Assembly (NCBI GenBank): GCA_048498995.1
Contig: JBEHWX010000167.1
Location: 1-7,200 of the forward strand
Direction of reading: 5' to 3'
Length of the DNA: 7,200 nucleotides
DNA from: JBEHWX01 sp048498995
GTDB taxonomy: Bacteria > Bacteroidota > Ignavibacteria > OLB7
Shown here piece by piece: positions 1 to 5,888 of the stretch. How positions within the stretch are numbered: the first letter of the stretch is position 1; each line of letters begins with the position of its first letter. A model generated the notes under the pieces. The model made no database searches. It was given only the letters and a program-made list of their open reading frames with translations, and was not told where the DNA came from. The position numbers were made by a program, and so were the translations under genes.

Positions 1-112
1 CGTCCCCGTTTCCACGTCCCCGTTTCCACGTCCCCGTTTCCACGTCCCCGTTTCCACGTCCCCGTTTCCACGTCCCCGTTTCCACGTCCCCGTTTCCACG
101 TCCCCGTTTCCA
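1..112. repeat. 14-bp perfect tandem repeat array, 8 copies, truncated by window edge
   Basis: The unit cgtccccgtttcca is repeated head to tail eight times with no mismatch (starts at 1, 15, 29, 43, 57, 71, 85 and 99). The first base of the window is already inside the array, so its full size is unknown. The flank 113-145 keeps related fragments (cgtcca, cgcatccgca) that look like decayed copies. The array ends 54 bases before the lipid kinase start, so it lies in that gene's upstream region. The unit has no internal dyad and its length is not a multiple of three. Perfect identity between copies suggests recent expansion or homogenisation. Confidence 0.97.
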
Positions 113-166
113 CCGCATCGTCCACGCATCCGCATTCTGGCCTGTATTTGGAAGGAGATCCTCCAT

Positions 167-1102
167 ATGGTCGATTTTGACGAACATGCGGCCGACGTGA
201 AAACGCCGGCGATCGATGTGATCCTGAACGGAACCTCCGGCACCGCCGAGGAGGGGAGCGACGACAAGCTGCGTGAGCTCTTCGATCGGCACGGCTGCCG
301 TGTACGGCTGCACAGGGTCGAGCAAGGGGAGAAGATCCCCGAAGTTGCCGCCGCCGCGATTCGCGACGGCGCGCGCGTTATCGTTGCCGGCGGCGGCGAC
401 GGCACCATCAATGCCGTGGCGGCCGAGGTGGCCGGCACCGACGCGGTGCTCGGCGTGCTGCCGCTCGGCACGCTGAATCATTTCGCCAAGGACCTCGGCA
501 TCCCGCTCGAGATCGAGGAGGCGGTGGCGGTGATCGCCGCCGGACGGGAGGCCTCCGTGGATATCGCCGAGGTGAACGGCCACTGCTTCATCAACAATTC
601 CAGCATCGGCATCTATCCGCGGATCGTTCACGCCCGCGAGCAATGGCAGCACCGGCATGGGCTCGGCAAGGGGCTGGCGCTCGCGCTGGCGGTGATCGAC
701 GTGCTCCGCGGCTATCGCCAGATCGGCGTCCGGCTGGAAGTGGAGGGGAAGGCGCGGCAGGTCAGCGGCCCGTTCGTCTTCGTGGGCAACAACGAGTACA
801 ACGTCGAGGGATTCGATCTCGGGAGCCGCGACAGCCTCTCCGGCGGACTGCTGAGCGTCTACGTGGCGCATCGGGTCGGGAGGCTCGGTCTGCTCGGGCT
901 CCTGCTCCGGGCGCTGGTCGGACGCCTGCGCACCGCCGACGGCTTCGACGTCTACACGGCGCGGGAGATCTCCGTGGAGCCGCACGGCGCGCGGGTCGAC
1001 GTCTCGACCGACGGCGAGATCATCGGGATGAAGTCGCCGCTGGAGTACCGGATCAGGCCGGGGGCGCTCCGGGTGATCGTTCCCGCACCGACCACCGCGT
1101 GA
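167..1102 (+). CDS. Diacylglycerol kinase family lipid kinase (DagK/YegS-like)
   Basis: A 311-residue protein that probably phosphorylates a lipid hydroxyl such as diacylglycerol, using ATP, at the cytoplasmic face of the membrane. The nucleotide-binding signature GGGDGT is at residues 75-80, followed by the family's GTLNHFAKDLGIP block at 101-113. The second, beta-rich domain shows FINNSSIGIYPR (141-152), VGNNEYNVEGFDLG (206-219) and a DGE triplet (282-284) of the kind conserved near the active site. The N-terminal motif, usually NPxSG, reads NGTSG (21-25), so Pro is replaced by Gly. There is no signal peptide. A hydrophobic stretch at 239-250 is more likely part of the fold than a membrane span. 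The ATG is supported by AAGGAG at 152-157 with a 9-base spacer. Length is normal for the family. The stop is 7 bases before the next gene, implying an operon. Family assignment is firm; the lipid substrate is not determinable (sphingosine or other lipid kinases share this fold). Confidence 0.93.
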   Translation: MVDFDEHAADVKTPAIDVILNGTSGTAEEGSDDKLRELFDRHGCRVRLHRVEQGEKIPEVAAAAIRDGARVIVAGGGDGTINAVAAEVAGTDAVLGVLPLGTLNHFAKDLGIPLEIEEAVAVIAAGREASVDIAEVNGHCFINNSSIGIYPRIVHAREQWQHRHGLGKGLALALAVIDVLRGYRQIGVRLEVEGKARQVSGPFVFVGNNEYNVEGFDLGSRDSLSGGLLSVYVAHRVGRLGLLGLLLRALVGRLRTADGFDVYTAREISVEPHGARVDVSTDGEIIGMKSPLEYRIRPGALRVIVPAPTTA

Positions 1103-1109
1103 GGCCGCC

Positions 1110-2000
1110 ATGCGCACTATCGTCCATATCTCCGACATCCATTTCGGCCGGGTCGATCAGCGGACCGTCGATCCGCTGGTTGCCGCGGTCAAGGAGATCT
1201 CCCCGGATCTGGTCGTGGTCTCCGGCGATCTGACGCAGCGTGCCCGCTCGGAGCAGTTCGAGGAGGCGGCGCGGTTTCTGGAGCGGCTGCCGGGGCCGCG
1301 GATCGTGGTGCCGGGCAACCACGACATCCCGTTCTACAACGTGGCCGCGCGCTTTTTCTCCCGGCTCAGGAAGTTCCATCGCTACATCACCACCGACATG
1401 CTCCCGACCCATGTGGACGAGGAGATCGCGGTGGTCGGCGCCAACACGGCGCGCTCGCTCGTCTTCAAGGGGGGGCGCATCAACCGGGAGCAGGTGATGG
1501 CGATCCGCGAGCGGCTCTGCCCGCTTCCCGACACGGTTACCAAGATCGTCGTGACGCATCACCCGTTCGATCTTCCCCCCACGTTCGATGAGAACGACCT
1601 GGTGGGGCGGGCCGACATGGCGATGAATCTCCTCTCCGAGTGCGGCGCCGACGTCTTTCTCGCCGGGCACATGCACATCGGGTATACCGGCAGCACCTCC
1701 ACCCGCTACAATATTCAAGGCTACTCGGCGCTCGTCATTCAAGCGGGCACGGCCACGTCGACCCGGGGACGTGGGGAGCCGAACTCCTTCAACGTGATCC
1801 GGGTCGAGCATCCGACGATCACGGTGGACCGGCTCACCTGGCGCCCCGAGGAGGGCTCCTTCGGCGTGAGCCTGAGCGAGAGCTTCCACCATTCCGAGGA
1901 AGGGTGGAAGGCGATGGATGTATCCGATGCCGGCCGGCACAGTGCCGGGCACGATGCCGGGCGCGGCACCGGGCGTAACGTCGGAGGCGAGCGGGCGTAA
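1110..2000 (+). CDS. Calcineurin-like metallophosphoesterase, class III cyclic-nucleotide phosphodiesterase/GpdQ type
   Basis: A 296-residue soluble hydrolase with the full set of dinuclear-metal motifs: DIH at 9-11, GD at 39-40, GNHD at 69-72, the THH metal-ligand region at 149-151 and GHMH at 186-189. This order is that of the CpdA/GpdQ-like branch, whose members cleave cyclic nucleotides or glycerophosphodiesters. No signal peptide or membrane helix is visible, so it is probably cytoplasmic. The ATG lies 7 bases after the lipid kinase stop. A weak GAGG at 1101-1104 overlaps that stop codon, which suggests translational coupling. The recognisable fold ends near residue 268; residues 273-291 are a low-complexity tail built from a repeated (D/S)AG(H/R)-type tetrapeptide encoded by a 12-bp tandem repeat. 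The tail is probably not catalytic. The kinase partner favours a lipid-headgroup phosphodiester over cAMP as substrate, but this is inference. Confidence 0.9.
   Translation: MRTIVHISDIHFGRVDQRTVDPLVAAVKEISPDLVVVSGDLTQRARSEQFEEAARFLERLPGPRIVVPGNHDIPFYNVAARFFSRLRKFHRYITTDMLPTHVDEEIAVVGANTARSLVFKGGRINREQVMAIRERLCPLPDTVTKIVVTHHPFDLPPTFDENDLVGRADMAMNLLSECGADVFLAGHMHIGYTGSTSTRYNIQGYSALVIQAGTATSTRGRGEPNSFNVIRVEHPTITVDRLTWRPEEGSFGVSLSESFHHSEEGWKAMDVSDAGRHSAGHDAGRGTGRNVGGERA
1926..1988 (+). repeat. 12-bp degenerate tandem repeat read in frame as a protein tail
   Basis: Four successive 12-base units (1941-1952, 1953-1964, 1965-1976, 1977-1988), preceded by a 15-base variant at 1926-1940, share the core gccggg or accggg. 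In the frame of the phosphoesterase they read DAGRH-SAGH-DAGR-GTGR-NVGG. The period is a multiple of three, so copy-number change would keep the frame. Units differ at several bases, so the tract is older than the perfect array at 1-112. Confidence 0.75.
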
Positions 2001-2084
2001 CAGATCCCGAGGCGCCCATCCGCCGGAGATCATTCGTCGGAGCCCATACGTGGCCGACGCGTCTCGATGCACCGTGACCGCTGC

Positions 2085-2103
2085 CGGAGCCGAAGAGGCT
2101 CCG
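2085..2103 (+). terminator. Possible weak terminator hairpin after the kinase-phosphoesterase pair
   Basis: A perfect 7-bp stem (cggagcc/ggctccg) encloses a 5-base gaaga loop, in the 137-base gap before the second phosphoesterase. The following bases (atcatccttacttccc) are pyrimidine-rich but lack a T-run, so intrinsic termination would be weak. It could instead be an attenuating or mRNA-stabilising hairpin inside one transcript. Nothing else in this gap (2001-2137) was recognised. Confidence 0.35.
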
Positions 2104-2137
2104 ATCATCCTTACTTCCCTTCGACGGAACGTCTCTC

Positions 2138-3442
2138 ATGACATCACTCTTCCCGCTGATCGCCAGCGCGGTCGTCACGGTCGTCGCCTGGGTTCTCGTA
2201 TTCCTCTGGATATGGGGGCTGCACCGGCAGTGGTGGCGTATCCGCGCGGTCCGGCGCGCGCTTCTTCTGGTGCCGGCGACGATTCTTCTCATCGACCTGA
2301 TCGGCGTCGTTCTCGTCCGCTCGCACGTGGCGCTGCCGATCTGGACCGCCTATCTGCTGATCGCCCTCGTCGTTGCCTGGCTGGGCCTGGCCGTGACCCT
2401 GCCGATCAGCGGCCTGGTGCTGACCGGCGAGCGGATCGCCGGCTGGGCACGTCGCCGCCGGCGCGGAGCTCCGGCCACCGCGTCTCGATCGACATCCGGG
2501 TCCACGATTCCCACGGCCGATGCCGCGCGCGCGGTGCACGAGGGGGCGCGTGGCGGGGATCGGCGCGAGCACGTGGATCGGGGCAGGCGCTCGGTGCTGG
2601 TGAAGGTGGCCGCGGTGGTGCCGGCGGCCACGGTTCTTGCCACGACCACCGGCATCGCCGACTCCGGCGAGGACGCGCTGGTGCCGACCATCCCCTTCAC
2701 CTTCAAGCGGCTGCCGCCGGAGCTGGACGGGCTTCGTATCCTCCATCTCTCCGACATCCACCTCGGCCCCTTCGTCGATCTCGACTACCTGGAGCGGACG
2801 CTGGAGCGTGGCGCGCGCGGGCGTCCCGATCTGGTGCTGGTGACCGGCGACGTGGCCGACGATCTGAAGGCGCTTCCTGACGCGCTCCGGATGATCGATC
2901 AGCTCCGGCCGCGGTATGGCACGTATGCGTCGATCGGCAACCACGAGTATTACCGGGGCATCCGCACGGTGCTCGAATCGTTCGACCGCGGCCCGATCCC
3001 GCTGCTGCGCGATTCCGGCATGGCGGTGCCGATCGGCGGCACCACGCTCTATCTCGGCGGCGCCGACGATCCGGCCCACTCCGGCGACGGCGGGCGCAAG
3101 CCGGACCCGGGCGATCTCTTTCTGCGGCGGACGGTGGAGCGTGCCTTCGACGGCGCTCCCTCCGAGGGCTTCCATCTGTTGATGAGCCATCGTCCGCGCG
3201 GGTTCGTTCCCGCCTCCGCGCTCGGCATTCCGATGACGATCTCCGGCCACACGCACGGGGGAATCCAGTTCGGCATCGCCGGCCGGAGCCCGCTCGAGCT
3301 CTTTCTGCCGGAACAGTATCTGTGGGGACACTACCGTCGCAATGATGCACAGCTGTATACCTCCGCCGGTGTCGGCCACTGGCTGCCGTTCCGGCTCGGC
3401 TGCCCGCGCGAGGCCCCGATCTACGTGCTCCGTCGCGGCTGA
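2138..3442 (+). CDS. Membrane-anchored metallophosphoesterase (YkuE/YaeI/LpxG-like)
   Basis: A 434-residue protein with an N-terminal membrane region and a C-terminal calcineurin-like phosphoesterase domain. Predicted helices lie near residues 5-27, 41-61 and 68-96. An Arg-rich linker follows (RRRRR at 105-109, more Arg to 151), then a fourth hydrophobic stretch at 154-172. By the positive-inside rule the loop at 28-40 (HRQWWRIRAVRR) and the linker are cytoplasmic, which puts the catalytic domain outside, in the periplasm. Metal motifs are DIH at 206-208, GD at 237-238, GNHE at 267-270, SHRP at 350-353 and GHTHGG at 370-375. The C-terminal block GVGHWLPFRLGCPREAPI (411-428) is typical of YkuE-like phosphohydrolases. 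Known relatives hydrolyse phosphodiesters or, for chlamydial LpxG, the pyrophosphate of UDP-diacylglucosamine; the substrate here is unknown. The ATG has only a weak upstream ggaac. The gene may be transcribed with the two upstream genes. Confidence 0.9.
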   Translation: MTSLFPLIASAVVTVVAWVLVFLWIWGLHRQWWRIRAVRRALLLVPATILLIDLIGVVLVRSHVALPIWTAYLLIALVVAWLGLAVTLPISGLVLTGERIAGWARRRRRGAPATASRSTSGSTIPTADAARAVHEGARGGDRREHVDRGRRSVLVKVAAVVPAATVLATTTGIADSGEDALVPTIPFTFKRLPPELDGLRILHLSDIHLGPFVDLDYLERTLERGARGRPDLVLVTGDVADDLKALPDALRMIDQLRPRYGTYASIGNHEYYRGIRTVLESFDRGPIPLLRDSGMAVPIGGTTLYLGGADDPAHSGDGGRKPDPGDLFLRRTVERAFDGAPSEGFHLLMSHRPRGFVPASALGIPMTISGHTHGGIQFGIAGRSPLELFLPEQYLWGHYRRNDAQLYTSAGVGHWLPFRLGCPREAPIYVLRRG

Positions 3443-3477
3443 GCCGCCGCGATGAAGAGGATGGCGTGATTGTGACG

Positions 3478-3521
3478 CGGCCGTGCCCGGAGCTCGCTCC
3501 GGTGCGCGGCCGTTGCGTTTT
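3478..3521 (+). terminator. Probable intrinsic terminator of the membrane-anchored phosphoesterase
   Basis: Outer arms cggccg (3478-3483) and cggccg (3507-3512) and inner arms ccggag (3487-3492) and ctccgg (3497-3502) form an imperfect hairpin with a ctcg loop and a small internal loop (tgc against tgcg). The T-containing stretch ttgcgtttt follows at 3513-3521. It starts 36 bases after the + strand stop codon. A smaller hairpin, gcggc-tga-gccgc, also overlaps that stop. Confidence 0.55.
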
Positions 3522-3535
3522 CCGGCATGGCGTGG

Positions 3536-3580
3536 CGCATCGCGGCACGACGCATCGTGGGGAGACGCATCGCTGCGAGG
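3536..3580. repeat. Three degenerate 15-bp direct repeats
   Basis: The motif cgcatcg begins at 3536, 3551 and 3566, exactly 15 bases apart, and each is followed by a purine-rich, diverged 8-base remainder. The tract lies between the two candidate terminators of the convergent genes and contains no credible coding sequence. It is a short, partly decayed tandem repeat. Confidence 0.6.
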
Positions 3581-3621
3581 CGGGGAAGAGGCGCGGTGAG
3601 AAGGGACGATGGATGAAACGA

Positions 3622-3657
3622 CGAAGGGCCGCCGGCGGTGATGCCGGCGGCCCTTCG
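3622..3657 (-). terminator. Strong terminator hairpin of icd, possibly bidirectional
   Basis: A perfect 15-bp stem (3622-3636 with 3643-3657; arm cgaagggccgccggc) closes a 6-base loop. It starts 26 bases beyond the icd stop codon. Read on the - strand, the stem is followed by the moderately T-rich tcgtttcatcc. On the + strand it is followed by gatgatttccc, so it could also stop read-through from the convergent phosphoesterase gene. Confidence 0.75.
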
Positions 3658-3683
3658 GATGATTTCCCGACGGAGCGGGGATC

Positions 3684-5006
3684 TTACATGTGCGCGATCA
3701 GGTTGTCGCCGAACTCGGAGGTCTTCACCTCCGTGGCTCCCTCCATCAGGCGGGCGAAGTCGTAGGTGACCTTCTTGGAGGTGATGGCGCCGTCCATTCC
3801 CTTGATGATCAGGTCGGCCGCCTCGGTCCAGCCGAGGTAGCGGAGCATCATCTCGCCGGAGAGGACCACCGATCCCGGGTTCACCTTGTCCAGGTTGGCG
3901 TACTTCGGCGCGGTGCCGTGGGTGGCCTCGAAGATCGCGGCGCCGGTGATGTAGTTGATGTTGGCGCCCGGCGCGATGCCGATGCCGCCGACCTGCGCGG
4001 CCAGAGCGTCGGAGAGATAGTCGCCGTTCAGGTTGAGCGTGGCGATCACGTCGAACTCGTCCGGACGGGTGAGCACCTGCTGGAGCGTGATGTCGGCGAT
4101 GGCGTCCTTGATGACGAGGCCGGCGCCCGGCTTCCCTTCCGGGATGCGGCACCAGGGCCCGCCGTCGATCTCCTCGGCGCCGAAGTAGCGCTTGGCCACG
4201 TCGTAGCCCCAGTCGCGGAAGGCACCCTCGGTGAACTTCATGATGTTCCCCTTGTGCACCAGGGTAACGCTCTTCCGGTTGTTCTGGATGGCATAGGAGA
4301 TGGCGCTGTGGATCAGGCGGACGCTGCCGGAGCGGCTGACCGGCTTGATGCCGAGGCCGACCTCGACCGCGTCGAACGACTCGGGGGCGCCGACCTTGCT
4401 CCAGAACTCATCGGCCTTCTGGCTGGTGCCGAAGCGGATCTTGTCGAACATCTTCGGGAACTCGGCCTGCAGGAAGTCGAGCATCTTCTGCGCTTCCGGG
4501 GTGCCGGCGGCCCACTCGATGCCGGCGTAGATATCCTCGGTGTTCTCGCGGAAGATCACCATGTCGGTCTTCTCCGGGTGCTTCACCGGCGAGGGAACTC
4601 CCTGGAACCAGCGAACCGGGCGGAGGCAGACGTAGAGGTCGAGGATCTGGCGGAGCGCCACGTTCAGGCTCCGGATGCCGCCGCCGACCGGCGTGGTCAG
4701 CGGTCCCTTGATGCCGACCAGGTAGCGCTCGAAGGCGTCCAGCGTCTCCTGCGGCAGCCAGATCTGCTCGCCGTAGACCTCATTGGCCTTCTCGCCGGCG
4801 TAGACCTCATACCAGGAGATCTTGCGCTGGCCGCCGTAGGCCTTCTCGACGGCGGCGTCGAGAACACGCACGGAAGCGCGCCAGATATCGGGGCCGGTGC
4901 CGTCCCCCTCGATGAACGGGATGATCGGGTTGTTCGGTACCTGGAGCTGCCCTCCCTGCATGGAGATGGGCTCTCCGGACGAAGGAGGCTGGAGAGTGAA
5001 TGCCAT
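3684..5006 (-). CDS. icd: NADP-dependent isocitrate dehydrogenase
   Basis: A 440-residue TCA-cycle enzyme that oxidatively decarboxylates isocitrate to 2-oxoglutarate, reducing NADP+; a cytoplasmic homodimer in the family. Alignment by eye to E. coli Icd places the substrate residues at S113, N115, R119, R129, R153, Y160 and K252, and the metal aspartates at D305, D329 and D333. The NADP-selecting set is intact as K368, Y369, Y415 and R419. S113 sits in GGGIRSLNVALRQ, the site AceK phosphorylates in E. coli; no aceK is in the window. Relative to the 416-residue E. coli enzyme there is an insert of about 20 residues at 193-213 (around KADEFWSKVGAPESFDAVEV) in the region leading to the clasp, plus small inserts near 184 and 351. 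The ATG at 5006 is preferred because residues 11-27 (GEPISMQGGQLQVPNNP) align with the E. coli N-terminus. However, no Shine-Dalgarno is visible before it, while ggagag precedes the in-frame ATG at 4961. Confidence 0.97.
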   Translation of the reverse strand: MAFTLQPPSSGEPISMQGGQLQVPNNPIIPFIEGDGTGPDIWRASVRVLDAAVEKAYGGQRKISWYEVYAGEKANEVYGEQIWLPQETLDAFERYLVGIKGPLTTPVGGGIRSLNVALRQILDLYVCLRPVRWFQGVPSPVKHPEKTDMVIFRENTEDIYAGIEWAAGTPEAQKMLDFLQAEFPKMFDKIRFGTSQKADEFWSKVGAPESFDAVEVGLGIKPVSRSGSVRLIHSAISYAIQNNRKSVTLVHKGNIMKFTEGAFRDWGYDVAKRYFGAEEIDGGPWCRIPEGKPGAGLVIKDAIADITLQQVLTRPDEFDVIATLNLNGDYLSDALAAQVGGIGIAPGANINYITGAAIFEATHGTAPKYANLDKVNPGSVVLSGEMMLRYLGWTEAADLIIKGMDGAITSKKVTYDFARLMEGATEVKTSEFGDNLIAHM

Positions 5007-5414
5007 TGTAGATCGTATGGTTGACGTTTGGATCGTTCTTTTTGCCGAGACAGCCTCAAAGATAGAGAGGGGGAAAGAAATGGCACACGGGGTCGCGCCG
5101 CGCGGCGTCCGGCGTCATGGTCCGCCCCGGAGCCCCGCGGATGCTCCGGATGGGGCGAATTGGAGGAGATGATCGGGGAATTTGCGCGATTTGGCGCTCG
5201 GCGACCGGAATCGCGATACGGCGGCATTCCGTCCGTCCGGTCCCGGAGCGCGACTGGCATACGAAATGTCACTCTCCGGAGCGCCCGAGCCACCGTTCGG
5301 GGAGGAGCCACGCGCCACCGCGGGCCCTCGTCGATGGCGGAGACCATCGTCAGGAGCCGGCCCGAATCTTCCGACGACCATCCAACAATCGTTCTCTTTC
5401 AGGAGGATCTCGCA
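5007..5414. other. Divergent intergenic region between icd and the small secreted-protein gene
   Basis: These 408 bases should hold the icd promoter (- strand) and the promoter of the small gene (+ strand). The 70 bases next to icd (5007-5080) are clearly richer in A+T than the surroundings, but no convincing -35/-10 pair was found. A 12-base palindrome, cgccgcgcggcg, is at 5096-5107. An imperfect hairpin with arms cgccccggagc (5123-5133) and gctccggatggggcg (5143-5157) is close by. The frame of the small gene stays open back to about 5028, but starts there (for example ATG 5169, with ggaggag directly abutting it) have poor spacing, so I do not call coding here. Confidence 0.6.
5401..5406 (+). 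promoter_or_regulatory. Strong Shine-Dalgarno that fixes the start of the small secreted protein
   Basis: A full aggagg lies 8 bases before ATG 5415. It decides between this start and the longer in-frame options upstream, because a classic Sec signal peptide begins exactly at 5415. Confidence 0.85.
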
Positions 5415-5675
5415 ATGCGAGTCAAGCAGATCGCACTGGCGGTAGCCATGTCGTCGATTCTTGCCACGGCCACCGCGCTGGCCGGCACCATGCAGTCGGG
5501 CACGTCGAACGGCTCCGGTGGAGCTTCCGGCACCAGCAGCACGCAGCGCTCGAGCGGGCAGAGCGGAACCACGAAGCACAAGCACGCCAAGCGGGCGCAC
5601 AAGCACCGCAAGACCACGGCCACGAAGTCGGGCTCCGGAACCAGCGGCGGGACCGGAACCGGCACGTCGAAATAA
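5415..5675 (+). CDS. Small secreted His/Lys-rich protein, acid-shock (Asr)-like in composition
   Basis: An 86-residue protein. Residues 1-23 form a Sec signal peptide: a basic MRVK start, a hydrophobic core, and cleavage probably after ALA (21-23). The mature part is about 63 residues and has three zones. Residues 24-53 are Gly/Ser/Thr-rich. A basic core, KHKHAKRAHKHRKTTATK (54-71), contains four His at 55, 57, 62 and 64. The tail 72-86 is again Gly/Ser/Thr. There is no Cys and almost no acidic residue, so the mature protein should be strongly cationic and largely disordered. The architecture recalls periplasmic acid-shock protein Asr and similar His/Lys-rich exported peptides, but low complexity makes homology uncertain. 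Metal or proton buffering, or binding to anionic envelope polymers, are possible roles. It stands alone, divergent from icd. The start is set by aggagg at the ideal distance. Confidence 0.8.
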   Translation: MRVKQIALAVAMSSILATATALAGTMQSGTSNGSGGASGTSSTQRSSGQSGTTKHKHAKRAHKHRKTTATKSGSGTSGGTGTGTSK

Positions 5676-5698
5676 CGCGGTCGGAAGAGTCGAGGGAA

Positions 5699-5742
5699 CG
5701 GGCCGGTCGGGGATGCCGCAACGCGCGGCGCCGGCCGGCCCG
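5699..5742 (+). terminator. Possible terminator or structured 3' end of the small secreted-protein gene
   Basis: Arms cgggccgg (5699-5706) and ccggcccg (5735-5742) can pair over 8 bp and enclose a nested hairpin gccgc-aacgc-gcggc (5715-5729). The bases after it are gttcgttcag, only mildly T-rich. The position, 24 bases past the stop codon, fits a terminator. It could also be a chance structure in GC-rich DNA. Confidence 0.4.
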
Positions 5743-5756
5743 GTTCGTTCAGCGCG

Positions 5757-5797
5757 ATCGGCTTCCCGGGATCGGCTTCCCGGGATCGGCTCCGGGG
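5757..5797. repeat. 14-bp tandem repeat, about three copies, upstream of the transporter
   Basis: The unit atcggcttcccggg is present twice without change (5757-5770, 5771-5784). A third copy (5785-5797) has lost one base and changed to atcggctccgggg. The altered third copy runs into the gaggaatgg that carries the first possible ATG of the transporter at 5802. The unit length equals that of the arrays at both window edges, although the sequence is unrelated to either. Confidence 0.9.
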
Positions 5798-5800
5798 AGG
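5794..5800 (+). promoter_or_regulatory. Shine-Dalgarno-like sequence at an unusable distance from ATG 5802
   Basis: ggggagg, partly made from the third 14-bp repeat copy, lies only one base before ATG 5802. That spacing is too short for normal initiation, which is one reason the start at 5889 is preferred for the transporter. The candidate upstream of 5889 is a weak ggtaag at 5880-5885. Confidence 0.4.
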
Positions 5801-5888
5801 AATGGTCGCCGCGCGGTACTTGCCGGACGAAGCGTCCGGCGTATGTTCGGCCAGTCAACTCCCGGCCAACTCATGTCCCGGTAAGCTC

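Noticed and set aside
1..112. CRISPR array
   Set aside because: The units are directly adjacent 14-mers with no unique spacers, so this is a simple tandem repeat. The same applies to the array at the right edge.
1053..2108. A 351-codon open frame on the - strand across the first phosphoesterase
   Set aside because: It overlaps a gene with complete catalytic motifs, and its translation is Arg/Pro/His-rich low-complexity sequence without a ribosome-binding site.
1918..2880. A 320-codon + strand frame bridging the two phosphoesterase genes
   Set aside because: It is out of frame with both recognisable genes, and its product is Arg/Ala/Gly-rich with no motif. Its PG-repeat start is the 12-bp tandem repeat read in another frame.
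2144..3379. A 411-codon open frame on the - strand opposite the second phosphoesterase
   Set aside because: It is an antisense shadow. The + strand frame has all metal-binding motifs and a coherent membrane topology; the antisense product has none.
3690..5024. A long open frame (444 codons) on the + strand opposite icd
   Set aside because: It is the antisense shadow of a fully recognisable isocitrate dehydrogenase. Its translation is a biased mix of Asp, Leu, Val and Gly caused by GC-rich codons, with no family motif.
5096..5157. Riboswitch or regulatory RNA in the divergent region
   Set aside because: A palindrome and an imperfect hairpin are present, but no conserved riboswitch core was recognised, and GC-rich DNA forms such stems by chance.
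5028..5414. An N-terminal extension of the small secreted protein
   Set aside because: The frame is open, but a perfect Shine-Dalgarno and a signal peptide begin at 5415. Upstream starts are badly spaced from any ribosome-binding site, and the extension reads as Arg/Ser/Pro-rich random coding.
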